Assembly (NCBI GenBank): GCA_016946835.1
Contig: JACVTC010000082.1
Span: 806,501 to 817,500 of the forward strand
DNA: 11,000 nucleotides
Direction: 5' to 3'
Origin: Neocallimastix lanati (nom. inval.)
Lineage: Eukaryota; Neocallimastigomycota; Neocallimastigomycetes; Neocallimastigales; Neocallimastigaceae
The position numbers were made by a program, and so were the translations under genes. The notes beneath the pieces were generated by a model. That model saw only the letters and a program-made list of their open reading frames with translations. It did no database searches and was not told the DNA's origin. Shown here piece by piece: positions 1 through 9,117 of this stretch; the stretch's first letter is position 1; each line of letters begins with the position of its first letter.

Positions 1-100
1 ATTTAAATAAAAAATATATATATATATATATATATTATTTACTTATCAATATATATTTATACTGTTTTTATTCATTTATTAATATCACTTCTAACAATAG
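1..100 (+). other. 3' part of a SPAG6 intron
   Basis: This A/T-rich non-coding sequence includes a TA-dinucleotide run near positions 14-35. It ends in CTAACAATAG just before the first visible SPAG6 exon. The SPAG6 frame meets an in-frame TAG at 98-100, which fits the intron/exon boundary. The donor lies outside the window. Confidence 0.8.
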
Positions 101-1613
101 CTTGCACATAATATTGTTGATACTAATGCACTTTTCTTATTAACCCAATTAATGCATAGTTCTGATCCTAAGTTACTCAGGCAGGTTTGTTCCTGTCTCT
201 GTCAAATAGCTAAACATAATATAACCTTAGCAGAAGAAGTAGTTAATAGAGAAATTTTCCCTACAGTATTATATTGTTTAAAAAATAATGATGCGTATGT
301 AAGAAAGAATGCAACTTCTTTAATATGCGAAATATCAAAACACTCTGCAGATGTATGAAATTAAATAAAATAAAAAATATTAACAAATATTATGATAAAT
401 TAATTCGTTATGAATTATTTTATAAAACCTACATTTATAAAGCTTGATATTAAATTTTTGAAATAATATAAATATTCTAATAAAAAATAATTTTTTTATT
501 CACATATTATATATTAATATGTACCATATAAAATAATATAATATTGTAGTTAGCACAAATTGTTGTTAATTCTGGAGGTATACCAGCAATTATTGATTAT
601 ATTGATAATTCCAATGGAACAGCAAAACTTCCTGGTATTATGACATTAGGTTATATTAGTGTATTTTCTGAAACACTTGCATTTTCTGTTTTACTTGCAA
701 ATCCAATTCCAATATTACTGAAAGTATTACATGATAAAGATTCAATGGATGAAAGTGTTCTGGTAATTTATTTTTATTAAATATTGTTTTTTACATTATT
801 ATTTTACTATTATTATTTTGTTATCTTAATATTTTATTATTTTATTATTTTATTTTATTTTATTATTTATATATTTATTTATATATTTTAATTATTACTA
901 TAAAAATAATAATAAAATATAAAAAAATAAATTATTTATAATAGGCTGCATGTGTTTGGACTTTAGGTCAAATGGGAAGACATGGACCAGAACATACAAA
1001 AATATTATCTGATCATGGAGTATTACAAGTTCTATTAAATCTTTTACAAAGTTATAGCAAAGATGATGATGAACCACTTGATTTGAAAACAAAGGTAAAC
1101 ATATAATGTTAAATGATTATAAATGTTATTAATATAATCTATATTAATATATCTAATATAATATTACTATATAATATATTACGTATTTAATATATATATA
1201 TATATATAATTTAAATAATATTATTAAATGAATAGTTAAAAAAAACTATTAAATGGATCTTAGAAAATACATTAGAATTAGAAAGTTTAGAAGCATTATT
1301 ATCAGTAGACACTCCATTGCAAATATTAAAACCAACAATTGAACAATTAACAAAGATTATTCCAAATGATGTTAATTTAAAAAGAGATTTCGTTTCTTCT
1401 GGATCACTTAGAGCATTACAGGAAATTGCTCAAAAATACATTTCCAATAATCCAAGTAATCCAAGTTATCATTCGAAGATGGCTGAAAATATATTGTTAA
1501 TTAATAATTGTTATCCAGAAGAAATTGTTAGATACTATTCTCCAGGTTATTCCGAAATATTACTTTCAAGACTTGATGATTATGTACAAAAATCTAATTC
1601 TGTAAACACATAA
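101..1613 (+). CDS. SPAG6: SPAG6/PF16 axonemal central-pair armadillo protein, 5'-truncated by the window edge
   Basis: Exons are 101-352, 550-762, 945-1094 and 1236-1613 (stop TAA). All junctions are phase 0, and the introns start GTATGA, GTAATT and GTAAAC and each end in TAG. The visible 330 residues match the C-terminal two thirds of SPAG6/PF16, which is about 510 aa in animals, so roughly 175-180 N-terminal residues lie upstream. Armadillo repeats run through the first three exons; examples are QIAKHN, NNDAYVRKNA, LPGIMTLGYIS and WTLGQMGRHGPEH. The diagnostic C-terminal block CYPEEIVRYYSPGYS sits in the last exon. In this family the protein belongs to the central-pair apparatus of the 9+2 axoneme and is needed for central-pair stability and flagellar beating. 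Its presence implies a flagellated stage. The ATG at 152 is internal, because the reading frame is open and conserved back to the acceptor at 100. An AATAAA at 1701 is a possible polyadenylation signal, although such motifs are common by chance here. Confidence 0.95.
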
Positions 1614-2367
1614 ATTAAAAAACAATTATCTCCAAAAAAAAAAAAATAAATAAATAATTTTATATTAGTTTTTATATAATTTTTCTTTCTTTCAAATATC
1701 AATAAAAGAATTTATTTTTATATATTTTATATATATATATATATTTTTATTATATTTAATTGATATTAAATTAAAAACAATATTATATTCAATATTAAAT
1801 ATTTGTTAATCAATTAAATTTATATAATTTTATAAAATTTACCTTTAGATAAAATTTGATATTAAAATATATCGTTATTATTTTTATTTATTAAATAATA
1901 AATGTATTAAATAATAATACAAATTTTTAAAAAATGTATTAAAATATAAAAAAAATTTATTGTTTTAACAACTTTTAAAGATGTAGAAATAAAAAATCAA
2001 AAAAGAATTTAGTGTGGTGTGTATAATATGATAAATTAATAATATGAAATATTAATAGTTTTTTTATAAATTTTATTTAATTACTATTAAAATTAATTAA
2101 TGGCAAATAATGAATAATACTTTTCATATTATTTAAATGAAAAAATGAATAAAGAATATTTTAATTGATATAAAAAAAAATTTTAAAAAATAATATATAA
2201 TACATTCAGTTCATATATTATTAAATTAAATCATATAATAATATTTAATTTATATACTTATAATATATATTAAATATATATGTATCACTTTTATTTTATT
2301 TTTATTATAGAATTTTTTTTTTAACAAATAAATTTTTTTTATCAGAAATATAGAAAAATACAAAACC
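1614..2367. other. Intergenic spacer between SPAG6 and the Ran-binding gene
   Basis: This spacer is about 750 bp of almost pure A/T between two genes on the plus strand. I see no plausible exon, RNA gene or mobile element. It must hold the SPAG6 3' UTR and the promoter and 5' leader of the Ran-binding gene. Candidate signals are AATAAA at 1701-1706 and a pyrimidine-rich stretch ending in TTATAG at 2310. The latter could be the acceptor of a 5'-UTR intron, but no donor can be assigned. TATA-like strings are too common here to call a promoter. Confidence 0.6.
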
Positions 2368-2377
2368 ATGACTACTG
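2368..2377 (+). other. Minimal first coding exon (10 nt) of the Ran-binding gene
   Basis: ATGACTACTG is followed by the donor GTAATA. The last G joins AG from the exon at 2503 to make a Glu codon. Without splicing, the frame reads three more codons and stops at TAA. This is the only nearby ATG that leads in frame into the conserved downstream exons. A start codon in a separate upstream exon cannot be excluded without RNA evidence. Confidence 0.65.
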
Positions 2378-2740
2378 GTAATAATTAATTATAGTAAATG
2401 TTAAAATGTTAATGTTTAGTTTTAAACAAACCTAGTATTAATTTTTTTTTTCTTGTTTATTTTTTTTTTTTTTTGAAATTTATAACATTGTCTTTTAAAT
2501 AGAGAACAGTAAAAAAAGAGAAAGGGATTTAGAAAATGTTTCTGAAGAAAATGTAACCATTAATTTTTTTTTTTTTTTTTCTTATTTTATTTTTCTTATT
2601 TTATTTTATTATATTATATTATATTTTAAATAAGAAAAATCTCAATAAAAATTGAATATTTTATTTTGTTCTCGATAATATTATGTAATAAATTAACAAG
2701 AAAAACCTAAAATATATATGTTTCCAATTTTAACAATATT

Positions 2741-2786
<46 letters not shown>

Positions 2787-3428
2787 AGGAAACTGAAAAT
2801 GTTAAAATAAATGAAAAAGAAACTAAAGTTGATGAAAAAGCAGAAGAAAATAAAAAATCTTCTGAAAAAAAAGTTGAAACTTCCAACAAATCAGAAATTA
2901 AAAATAATGATGACAAAACTGAAAAAGAGCCAACTTCAAAAAAACAAAAAATAGGTGAAACTGAAACAAATTCATCTCAAAAAAAGATTTTCGGTTCAGT
3001 ATGTTATTAAATCTTTATATTTCATATTTTAATAAATTATATTTTTTTTTTTTTTTTTTTATTAATTGTTTAAAATTTTAATATATAATTATTATAATTA
3101 ATAGTCAGTTAATGTCTCATTATCATCATTTGCTTCATATTCAAAACCAACTAAAAGTATTTTTGGAAGTTCAGGAAATAGTAATTCATTTGATACTTTA
3201 TTGAAAAGTGAAGGAAAACCATTTGATAAAAAAATTGAAAAAGAAGAGAACAAAAATTCACAATTTAAAGAAACTGATAGTATGTATTAATAATATTTTA
3301 TACTAATAAAATTTAAATATATTTAATTTCATAATTAAATTTTGTAAATTGAATTTTAGAAATTTTATAAAAATGTAAATTTTACTAAATTTTTTATAAA
3401 TGTATAATTTAAATACATTATGATACTT

Positions 3429-3464
<36 letters not shown>

Positions 3465-4188
3465 TTCTAAAAAATAAATATAATAATTAGCTAAAACTGG
3501 AGAAGAAGATGAAGAATGTATTCATTCAATTAGAGCTAAATTATATGAAGATGAAAATAATTCATGGAAAGAAAGAGGTATTGGTTTATTAAAAATTAAT
3601 TGCAATAAGGAAAATAAATCAAAAGTTAGATTAGGTAAGTAATAATCAATAATATATTATAATTATTAAAGTATTATTAAATTAAATATATTAATATTAT
3701 TCTTATGTATTATATATTTAAATATCATTTTTAAATGTTTATTTTTTTTTCTTCCTAAAAAAAAAAAAAAAAAAAAAATCAACAAAAGTTATGAGAGCTG
3801 AAGGTATTTTAAGAGTTATCTTAAATGAAAGAATAATTCCAGGAATGAAATTTAGTGTAATTCAAGATAAATATATTTCATTTGCTGCCATATCAGATGC
3901 TAAAACTATCAAGAAGTATCTAGTCAAGGTAAATTTAATTTATTAAAAAATATAAATAATTGACTTTTTTATAAAATAATAAATTTATTATTGTTGTTGT
4001 TATTGCTATTTTATTAGTATTAATAATATTATTATCATTATTATTAATTATTATTATTAATTATTGTTTTTGTTATGAATTATTATTAAACCATACAAAT
4101 ATATATCAATATATATATATAGTGTGGTTCAACTATGAGCGCTAATGAATTATACCAAGCCTTAGTAAAAGCTACACCAAAAGAGTAG
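2368..4188 (+). CDS. YRB2: Ran-binding-domain (RanBD1) protein, Yrb2/RanBP3/Nup50-like
   Basis: Exons are 2368-2377, 2503-2552, 2789-2998, 3105-3279, 3491-3634, 3789-3928 and 4123-4188, giving 795 nt and 264 aa with a TAG stop. The start ATG follows CAAAACC (A at -3). Residues 4-90 are highly charged (Lys/Glu) with basic clusters KKRER (7-11) and KKQK (71-74) that may act as nuclear localisation signals. Two FG motifs, IFGS, lie at 87-90 and 109-112. A RanBD1 domain covers about residues 155-262, with WKERGIG (174-180) and RLVMRAEGILRVILN (195-209). The family binds Ran-GTP through this domain. Yrb2/RanBP3 is a nuclear cofactor for Crm1-dependent export, whereas Nup50/Nup2 acts at the pore basket with importin-alpha. 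The VMRAEGILRVILN stretch looks closest to Yrb2/RanBP3, and the GIG motif is shared with Nup50. Only two FG motifs and no obvious N-terminal importin-binding motif argue for Yrb2, but the subfamily is less certain than the domain. Confidence 0.88.
2745..2785 (+). repeat. A41 homopolymer abutting a 3' splice site
   Basis: This is an uninterrupted run of 41 A. It is followed directly by CAG and exon 3 of the Ran-binding gene. It occupies the place where many introns carry a polypyrimidine tract. The same intron has a T17 run (2564-2580) close to its donor, so the pre-mRNA could fold U-tract against A-tract. Confidence 0.95.
3757..3778 (+). repeat. A22 homopolymer near a 3' splice site
   Basis: This run of 22 A lies ten bases before the acceptor at 3788 of the Ran-binding gene. 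It is preceded by a pyrimidine-rich stretch at 3742-3756. The acceptor itself is AAAAG. Confidence 0.9.
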
Positions 4189-4991
4189 ATTAAATTTTAT
4201 TCTTAAAATAATAAATAATAATATAAGAAATAACAATAATAATATTTATAACAATATTAATAGTAAATGATAAAATATTACAAATAATAAAATAAAATGC
4301 AATAAACCTAAATAAAATTAGAAATACTAATTGAAAAAAATTTTTTAATAAAATATTTAAGAAATCATATAATATGAACTATTTATTGTGTATTAGTTTT
4401 TATATTGTATTAGTTTATTTAGTTAATTATTTAATTATTAATTTATTTTTTATTTATTAATTTAATTAAATTTATTTATTTATATAATTACATATTCATT
4501 CATTATTTTATTTATTTATTAATTACTATTAAGTATTTATAAATTTTATTATATTTAATTTTTTTTATTAATAAATATACTATTTTATTATTATTATAGT
4601 AAATTTATGAAAGATTACCATTTCTAGTAAAAGAAAAATATAAAAAAATATATGTAATAAAATATTCTTACATAATAATAACAATAATAATACTAATAAT
4701 AAAATAAAATAAATAAAAAAGTAAAAATATAAATGAAAAAATGAAAATATAAAAAAAATAGATAAATAATAAATCTAAAAACATATATATTATCATATAT
4801 ATGTAATATAATAATAATATTATTATATATTTCATTTTCCTTTTCTAATTTATTTTTACCTTTAATTATTATTTATCCTTATATAATATGTATTTAATTA
4901 TAAATAATTAAATTTTTTTAGATTACTCTCATAATTTTTATATCATTACATCATTTTTGTCATTAAATTTATTATATTACTTTAATGCTAC

Positions 4992-5007
4992 ATCCTCTTA
5001 TGAGGAT
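4992..5007. repeat. Short hairpin with a six-base-pair stem
   Basis: ATCCTC and GAGGAT form a perfect stem around a TTAT loop. It contains three G/C pairs in a neighbourhood that has almost no G or C. It sits 213 bp downstream of the 5MP stop codon on the minus strand. It could be a 3'-end signal or chance. Confidence 0.6.
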
Positions 5008-5148
5008 TTTCTTTTTCTTATTCTTTTATATATATATATATTAATTTTATTGTTATTATTTAATTTTAATTATTACGATAATAATTTTATTTATAAAATA
5101 TTCTTTATATAATTTTATTTTGATTAAATTTTTGATAAATTTTTTTTA

Positions 5149-5208
5149 TTTTTTATTTTTTATTTTTTTTTAATTTTTTTTTAAGAAAAAAAAATAAAAA
5201 ATAAAAAA
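5149..5208. repeat. Perfect 23-bp A/T inverted repeat beside the 5MP stop codon
   Basis: The left arm 5149-5171 has the pattern T6-A-T6-A-T9. The right arm 5186-5208 has A9-T-A6-T-A6, the exact reverse complement. The 14-base loop is 5172-5185. In the 5MP transcript (minus strand) the hairpin would begin 12 nt after the TAA stop, inside the 3' UTR. It could be a transcript-stabilising or 3'-end element, or it may have arisen from homopolymer slippage. Confidence 0.85.
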
Positions 5209-5220
5209 ATAATATTAAAT

Positions 5221-6404
5221 TTATTCACCATCCTCAGAATCATCTTCATCTTCAGCAGTCTTTAACCATTCTATAATATCATAACATAATTTTATTATAT
5301 ATAATATTATGACAATAAATTAATAAAAAAATTATTTTGAAAAAAAAAAAAAATATATATATATATATATTATAATTATTACCAATAAATGGTGCCATTT
5401 GTTTTGCAAATACAGCCTTTCCACTTGGTAACATAGCCTTTTCAGACCAATATAAAATAGCAGCTTCTGATAAAACGTCACCTTGGTATAGACAGTAAAT
5501 AGCATGACGAAAATGTTTCATTAATTTAACATCTTCATAACAACTTTTTTGAACCTTACAAAGTAAATTAATTTCAGTTTTTGGAGAAGTAGTAAAGACT
5601 TCTAATATTGGACTCCAATGCTATTTTTATTTACAATGTATATACAAATAATAATATTTTAATACACATTTATTTACATTTTCTCTTAACACAAAAAATA
5701 AAATTTATAATATATAATAACTTACTTCTAATTGACGTTTTATATTAGCTTCCATTTGATCTGATCTATTACCAAAATCAATAGAATCCCATACACAATT
5801 GACAATATCAGATTCAGTCCATCCCTTATTAGAAACCATTTGATTCTTAAGATAAGCAACAATCTATTTTTAAAATATATATATTAAATAAAAAATTAAT
5901 AATTATTTTTAATAAATATCTATTTTCAATATTTAAACCACTATTTCATACTATGTTTATAATTATATAAATTAAAATATTTAAATAATTAATATAACCA
6001 TGTTTATAATTATATAAATTAAAATATTTAAATAATTAATATATTTATATATGTATAATGTTTCTGTTTTTTTTTTTTTTTTTTTTTTTTGATATTTACA
6101 TCTTGTGGTTTTTCTTCATCTTCATACATAGTTTGCAAAGTACTAATAGTTGTCTTTTTAGCATCATCAGATATCTTTTTTTTATGAATATCAACAACTT
6201 GTGGAAGACCTTCAGCAATAAAATGACGAGATAAATATTCATCGCTTCTCTTATTTTGTGGGAAGAATATTAATAAATTGCCATCTAGCTTAGCCTTCTT
6301 CAAACTATGAGCTATTATTATAATAAATTATAAAAATAAAAATTAATAAAATTAATCATATTGTAAACTTTTTATTCATTCTTAATCCCAAAATTTACTT
6401 TTTA

Positions 6405-6463
<59 letters not shown>

Positions 6464-7671
6464 TACTGAAATGTTCAATAGTTTGTTCTTGAAGATAAAC
6501 CTTAAAAACTTGAGTAATAAAACGAAGTGAAGCTCCCTCTTTAACTAAATAATCCTTATTTAAACATGAGAGAATACTAAGAGGAAGTGATTGAGAAGCA
6601 CAAGCAATACCAATGAAAGTTTCTAGTTTTAAATTTTGAAGTTCATCCCAATTGTTAATATGTTGTAGAATATGTGGTAAACTATTTTCCATAGCTCTTT
6701 CAAGATACTTAAATATTTATAATTACAATATAAATAATTAGATAAATGTTTTATAAATGTAATTAGATTAAAAAATTATATAGATCTACTGATATAATTT
6801 TGAAAATAAAATACCTTAAGACGACGTGTTAATTTTTCAAAAACATTTACTTGCTTTCTAATAGTTTCTGGTTTTTCATCAGTTTGAAAAAGACACATTG
6901 GATTTAATCCATCTTCAGTAAGAATACCTCCAGGAACTATATATAACATTTCAAATAATTTATAAATATAATTTTATCCATTTAATATTTCATCAAAATA
7001 ATTTTTATTATTTTATTTCAATATTGTCTCATATTATTTCAAAAAAAAAATATCAATTATTATCTCTTCTTTTTTATTTATGCTATAAATATAAATTAAT
7101 ATAAAACATGTTATTTACCTAATTGACCACCAATAATTAAAAGTTCGCATAATGTTTCGGAATATCTTTTAAAGTCAAGATTATTAGATTGTTCTTCAAT
7201 AATTTTTAAATATTTGCTAAAATTTCCTTTAATTTTATCTCCTGCCTCAATAATTGGGCTTAATAAACTATTTTGGAAGGAACCTGGATCGTGCTTAACA
7301 ACTTTAGCGGCCTACATCATTATATTAAAGTATAATTTTTATTTAAATGAATTTATTATATTAAATATTTAAACATTATATAATTATAATTTTAAATATT
7401 AAAAAAAAACAATAATTTATTATTAAATTTGTTTATAATAAAATATATTTATGAATATATATTAGTTTGAAATTTATTAAAATTTTTGATTTTTTTAATT
7501 ATATTCTTTTTTACTTTTTTTTGAAAAAAAGATAGAAAATAAAAGTAAACATTTTTATGAAAAATTAATCTACTAAATTCAAACATTTATAAAAATACAC
7601 AATAATACCTTTCTTTGTTTATTCTTTACTCCTTGTAAAGCTGGTTTTTGTGATTGTGCTGCTGAGCTCAT
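5221..7671 (-). CDS. BZW1: eIF5-mimic protein (5MP), BZW1/BZW2 family translation regulator
   Basis: Exons in transcript order are 7671-7609, 7311-7119, 6936-6815, 6707-6467, 6311-6100, 5863-5726, 5620-5383 and 5270-5221. They total 1257 nt and 418 aa with a TAA stop, almost the length of human BZW1 (419 aa). The N-terminus MSSAAQSQKPALQG is followed by a basic stretch, then KHDPGSFQNSLL, LDFKRYSETLCELL and VPGGIL, as in the helical MIF4G-like N-terminal half. LVKEGASLRFITQVFK (middle) is also family-typical. The C-terminal W2 domain covers about residues 240-410, with FRHAIYCLYQGDVLSEAAIL and FIEWLKTAEDEDD near the end. The acidic/aromatic C-terminus is the family hallmark. Family members bind eIF2 and eIF3 through W2, compete with eIF5 and raise start-codon stringency; they lack the GTPase-activating N-terminal domain of eIF5, which is also absent here. 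The acceptor at 6312 was preferred over the one at 6305 because only it keeps the frame. Confidence 0.95.
5953..6043 (-). repeat. Tandem duplication (44-bp identical copies, period 47) in a 5MP intron
   Basis: Positions 5953-5996 and 6000-6043 are identical and separated by three bases. They lie in the 236-nt intron 5864-6099 of the 5MP gene. Perfect identity in non-coding DNA suggests a recent duplication, or an assembly artefact. Confidence 0.9.
6067..6090 (-). repeat. T24 homopolymer (A24 in the 5MP transcript) next to a donor
   Basis: This run of 24 T on the plus strand lies in 5MP intron 5864-6099. In the transcript it is A24 beginning about ten nucleotides after the exon that ends at 6100. 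Confidence 0.9.
6410..6461 (-). repeat. A52 homopolymer (U52 in the 5MP transcript) directly after a donor
   Basis: This is the longest homopolymer in the window, with 52 A on the plus strand. In the 5MP pre-mRNA the donor GTAAG (6466-6462) runs straight into 52 U. It fills about a third of the 155-nt intron 6312-6466. The run length may be imprecise in any assembly. Confidence 0.93.
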
Positions 7672-7777
7672 AAATAATAATCTTAATTATAATATATTAT
7701 TTTTTTTAAAAAAAAAAAAAAAAAGAAAGAAAGATAATAAAACTATTAATTAAAACTTCTTCTTTTTTTTTTTATAA

Positions 7778-7792
<15 letters not shown>

Positions 7793-7828
<36 letters not shown>

Positions 7829-7833
7829 CTTAC

Positions 7834-7924
<91 letters not shown>
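7793..7924. repeat. (TTTA)33 microsatellite upstream of 5MP
   Basis: This is 132 bp of tandem TTTA. It is interrupted only by two adjacent CTTA units at 7829-7836, and a short TTA-repeat run lies just before it. It lies about 120-250 bp upstream of the 5MP start codon, where it reads TAAA in the direction of transcription. It is a simple-sequence repeat, likely length-polymorphic, and could act as a nucleosome-poor promoter spacer. Confidence 0.97.
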
Positions 7925-8585
7925 TAAAAAAATCGACTTTTATTTTTCTATTTATTCGAATATGTTATAATATATAATAATATATCTCAATATTTTATTG
8001 AACATATATTATTTATTTTAAGTGTACTATTACATATATAATTATAATTAAATGAATTAAAATATAATGTTTAAATAAATTTATTTTAATATATTTAACT
8101 TTATTTATAATTAAAAAATATAATTATTAAAGGTTATTTAAATTTTATTATTAAAAAGTATAATTTAAAAATAAAATAATATATTCGTTTTTATTTTATT
8201 ATTATGTTTATATATTAAATAAAAAAATCATCCATTCATTCTAATAATTTAATCAAAAATAAAGTAAATTAATGATTAAAAAAATAAATATATATATTTT
8301 AAATAAATAAATGAATAATAAAAATAACTAATTATTAAAAAATAAATATATAATTATTAATAAATATACAAGAAATACAAAAATAATTATATAATTTTTA
8401 TTATAAATTTAGTGATTTACTAAAAAAGATGTATTAATATATATATTATTAAAATATTATAAATCAAATAAACTAAATCTAAAAACAAATTATTAAGATT
8501 CATTAAATAAATAAATTAATAATAATAATGCAATCATACAAAGAAAAAAAAAAGGTTTAAAATAATATGTATTAAATATAACTTC

Positions 8586-8607
8586 GAAAAAAAAAATTTT
8601 TTTTTTC
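8586..8607. repeat. Perfect A10/T10 palindrome
   Basis: G, ten A, ten T and C form a perfect 22-bp palindrome in the spacer. It could extrude as a hairpin or bend the helix. No neighbouring gene part explains it. Confidence 0.8.
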
Positions 8608-8839
8608 ATTATTTTCAAGTTTAAGATTAGTTATTATTGATAGAAATTAACTAGAATTTTTTATATACATATTAAAACAATTAAATTACATTATAAATAG
8701 CAATTTATATTTATATATATAATAAAGCTATTAAATTACATTATAACCATGAATTAATTCACAAATATTTTCTTAATTTTTTTTTATTTAGATTTTCATA
8801 AGCTGTCATTATGATAGTAATTATGATTTAAATAAATAT

Positions 8840-8864
8840 TTAAGAAAAAAAATTTTTTTCTTAA
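8840..8864. repeat. Near-perfect A8/T7 palindrome with TTAAG/CTTAA ends
   Basis: TTAAG, eight A, seven T and CTTAA make a 25-nt palindrome with one unpaired base. It has the same design as the palindrome about 250 bp to its left. Confidence 0.75.
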
Positions 8865-9095
8865 TTTTTACTATAATGCAATATGAATAATAAAAACTTT
8901 ATAGCATCATAATAATTATAAGTATATCAAATATAGTTAATCTCACATATTCTTATCTCAGACATATAATTTAAAACAACATTAAAATCCATTATTTACC
9001 ATAAATATGATAAATTCCATTTTTTTTTTTTTTCTTTATTTTATTTTTCTTTAATTATAATTAACAACTATATTTTTAATATTAAAAAAGTGCCA

Positions 9096-9117
9096 ATCAT
9101 CTCCAAGGAAGGATGAT
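9096..9117. repeat. Imperfect hairpin in an isolated G/C-richer patch
   Basis: ATCATCTCC (9096-9104) and the block ending GGATGAT (9107-9117) can pair with a two-base bulge around an AA loop. The patch is conspicuous for its G and C in an otherwise A/T spacer. It lies about 800 bp beyond the stop of the unknown gene. Its function is unknown. Confidence 0.45.

Larger units (their letters stand above)
4189..5220. other. Convergent intergenic spacer
   Basis: This region of about 1 kb lies between the 3' ends of the Ran-binding gene (+) and the 5MP gene (-). It is almost pure A/T and I find no exon or RNA gene. It must contain both 3' UTRs and both polyadenylation sites. A candidate AATAAA for the plus gene is at 4210-4215. 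Two ordered elements stand out and are listed separately: a short G/C-containing hairpin at 4992-5007 and a long A/T inverted repeat at 5149-5208. Confidence 0.7.

Noticed and set aside
898-1092. Minus-strand ORF of 64 codons
   Set aside because: It is antisense to the conserved SPAG6 exon 945-1094 and its ends run into A/T intron sequence.
5279-5521. Minus-strand ORF read as a separate 80-residue protein
   Set aside because: It is 5MP exon 5383-5620 read through its donor into an intron with A/T repeats; the true frame splices to 5270.
6028-6303. ORF starting at 6303 with a Lys-rich end
   Set aside because: This is 5MP exon 6311-6100 read past its donor into the A24 tract. The ATG is not a real start, because the exon opens at 6311 and joins the upstream exon in frame.
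6408-6692. ORF ending in a poly-phenylalanine tail
   Set aside because: The Phe run is the U52 tract read through after the donor at 6466. The exon ends at 6467.
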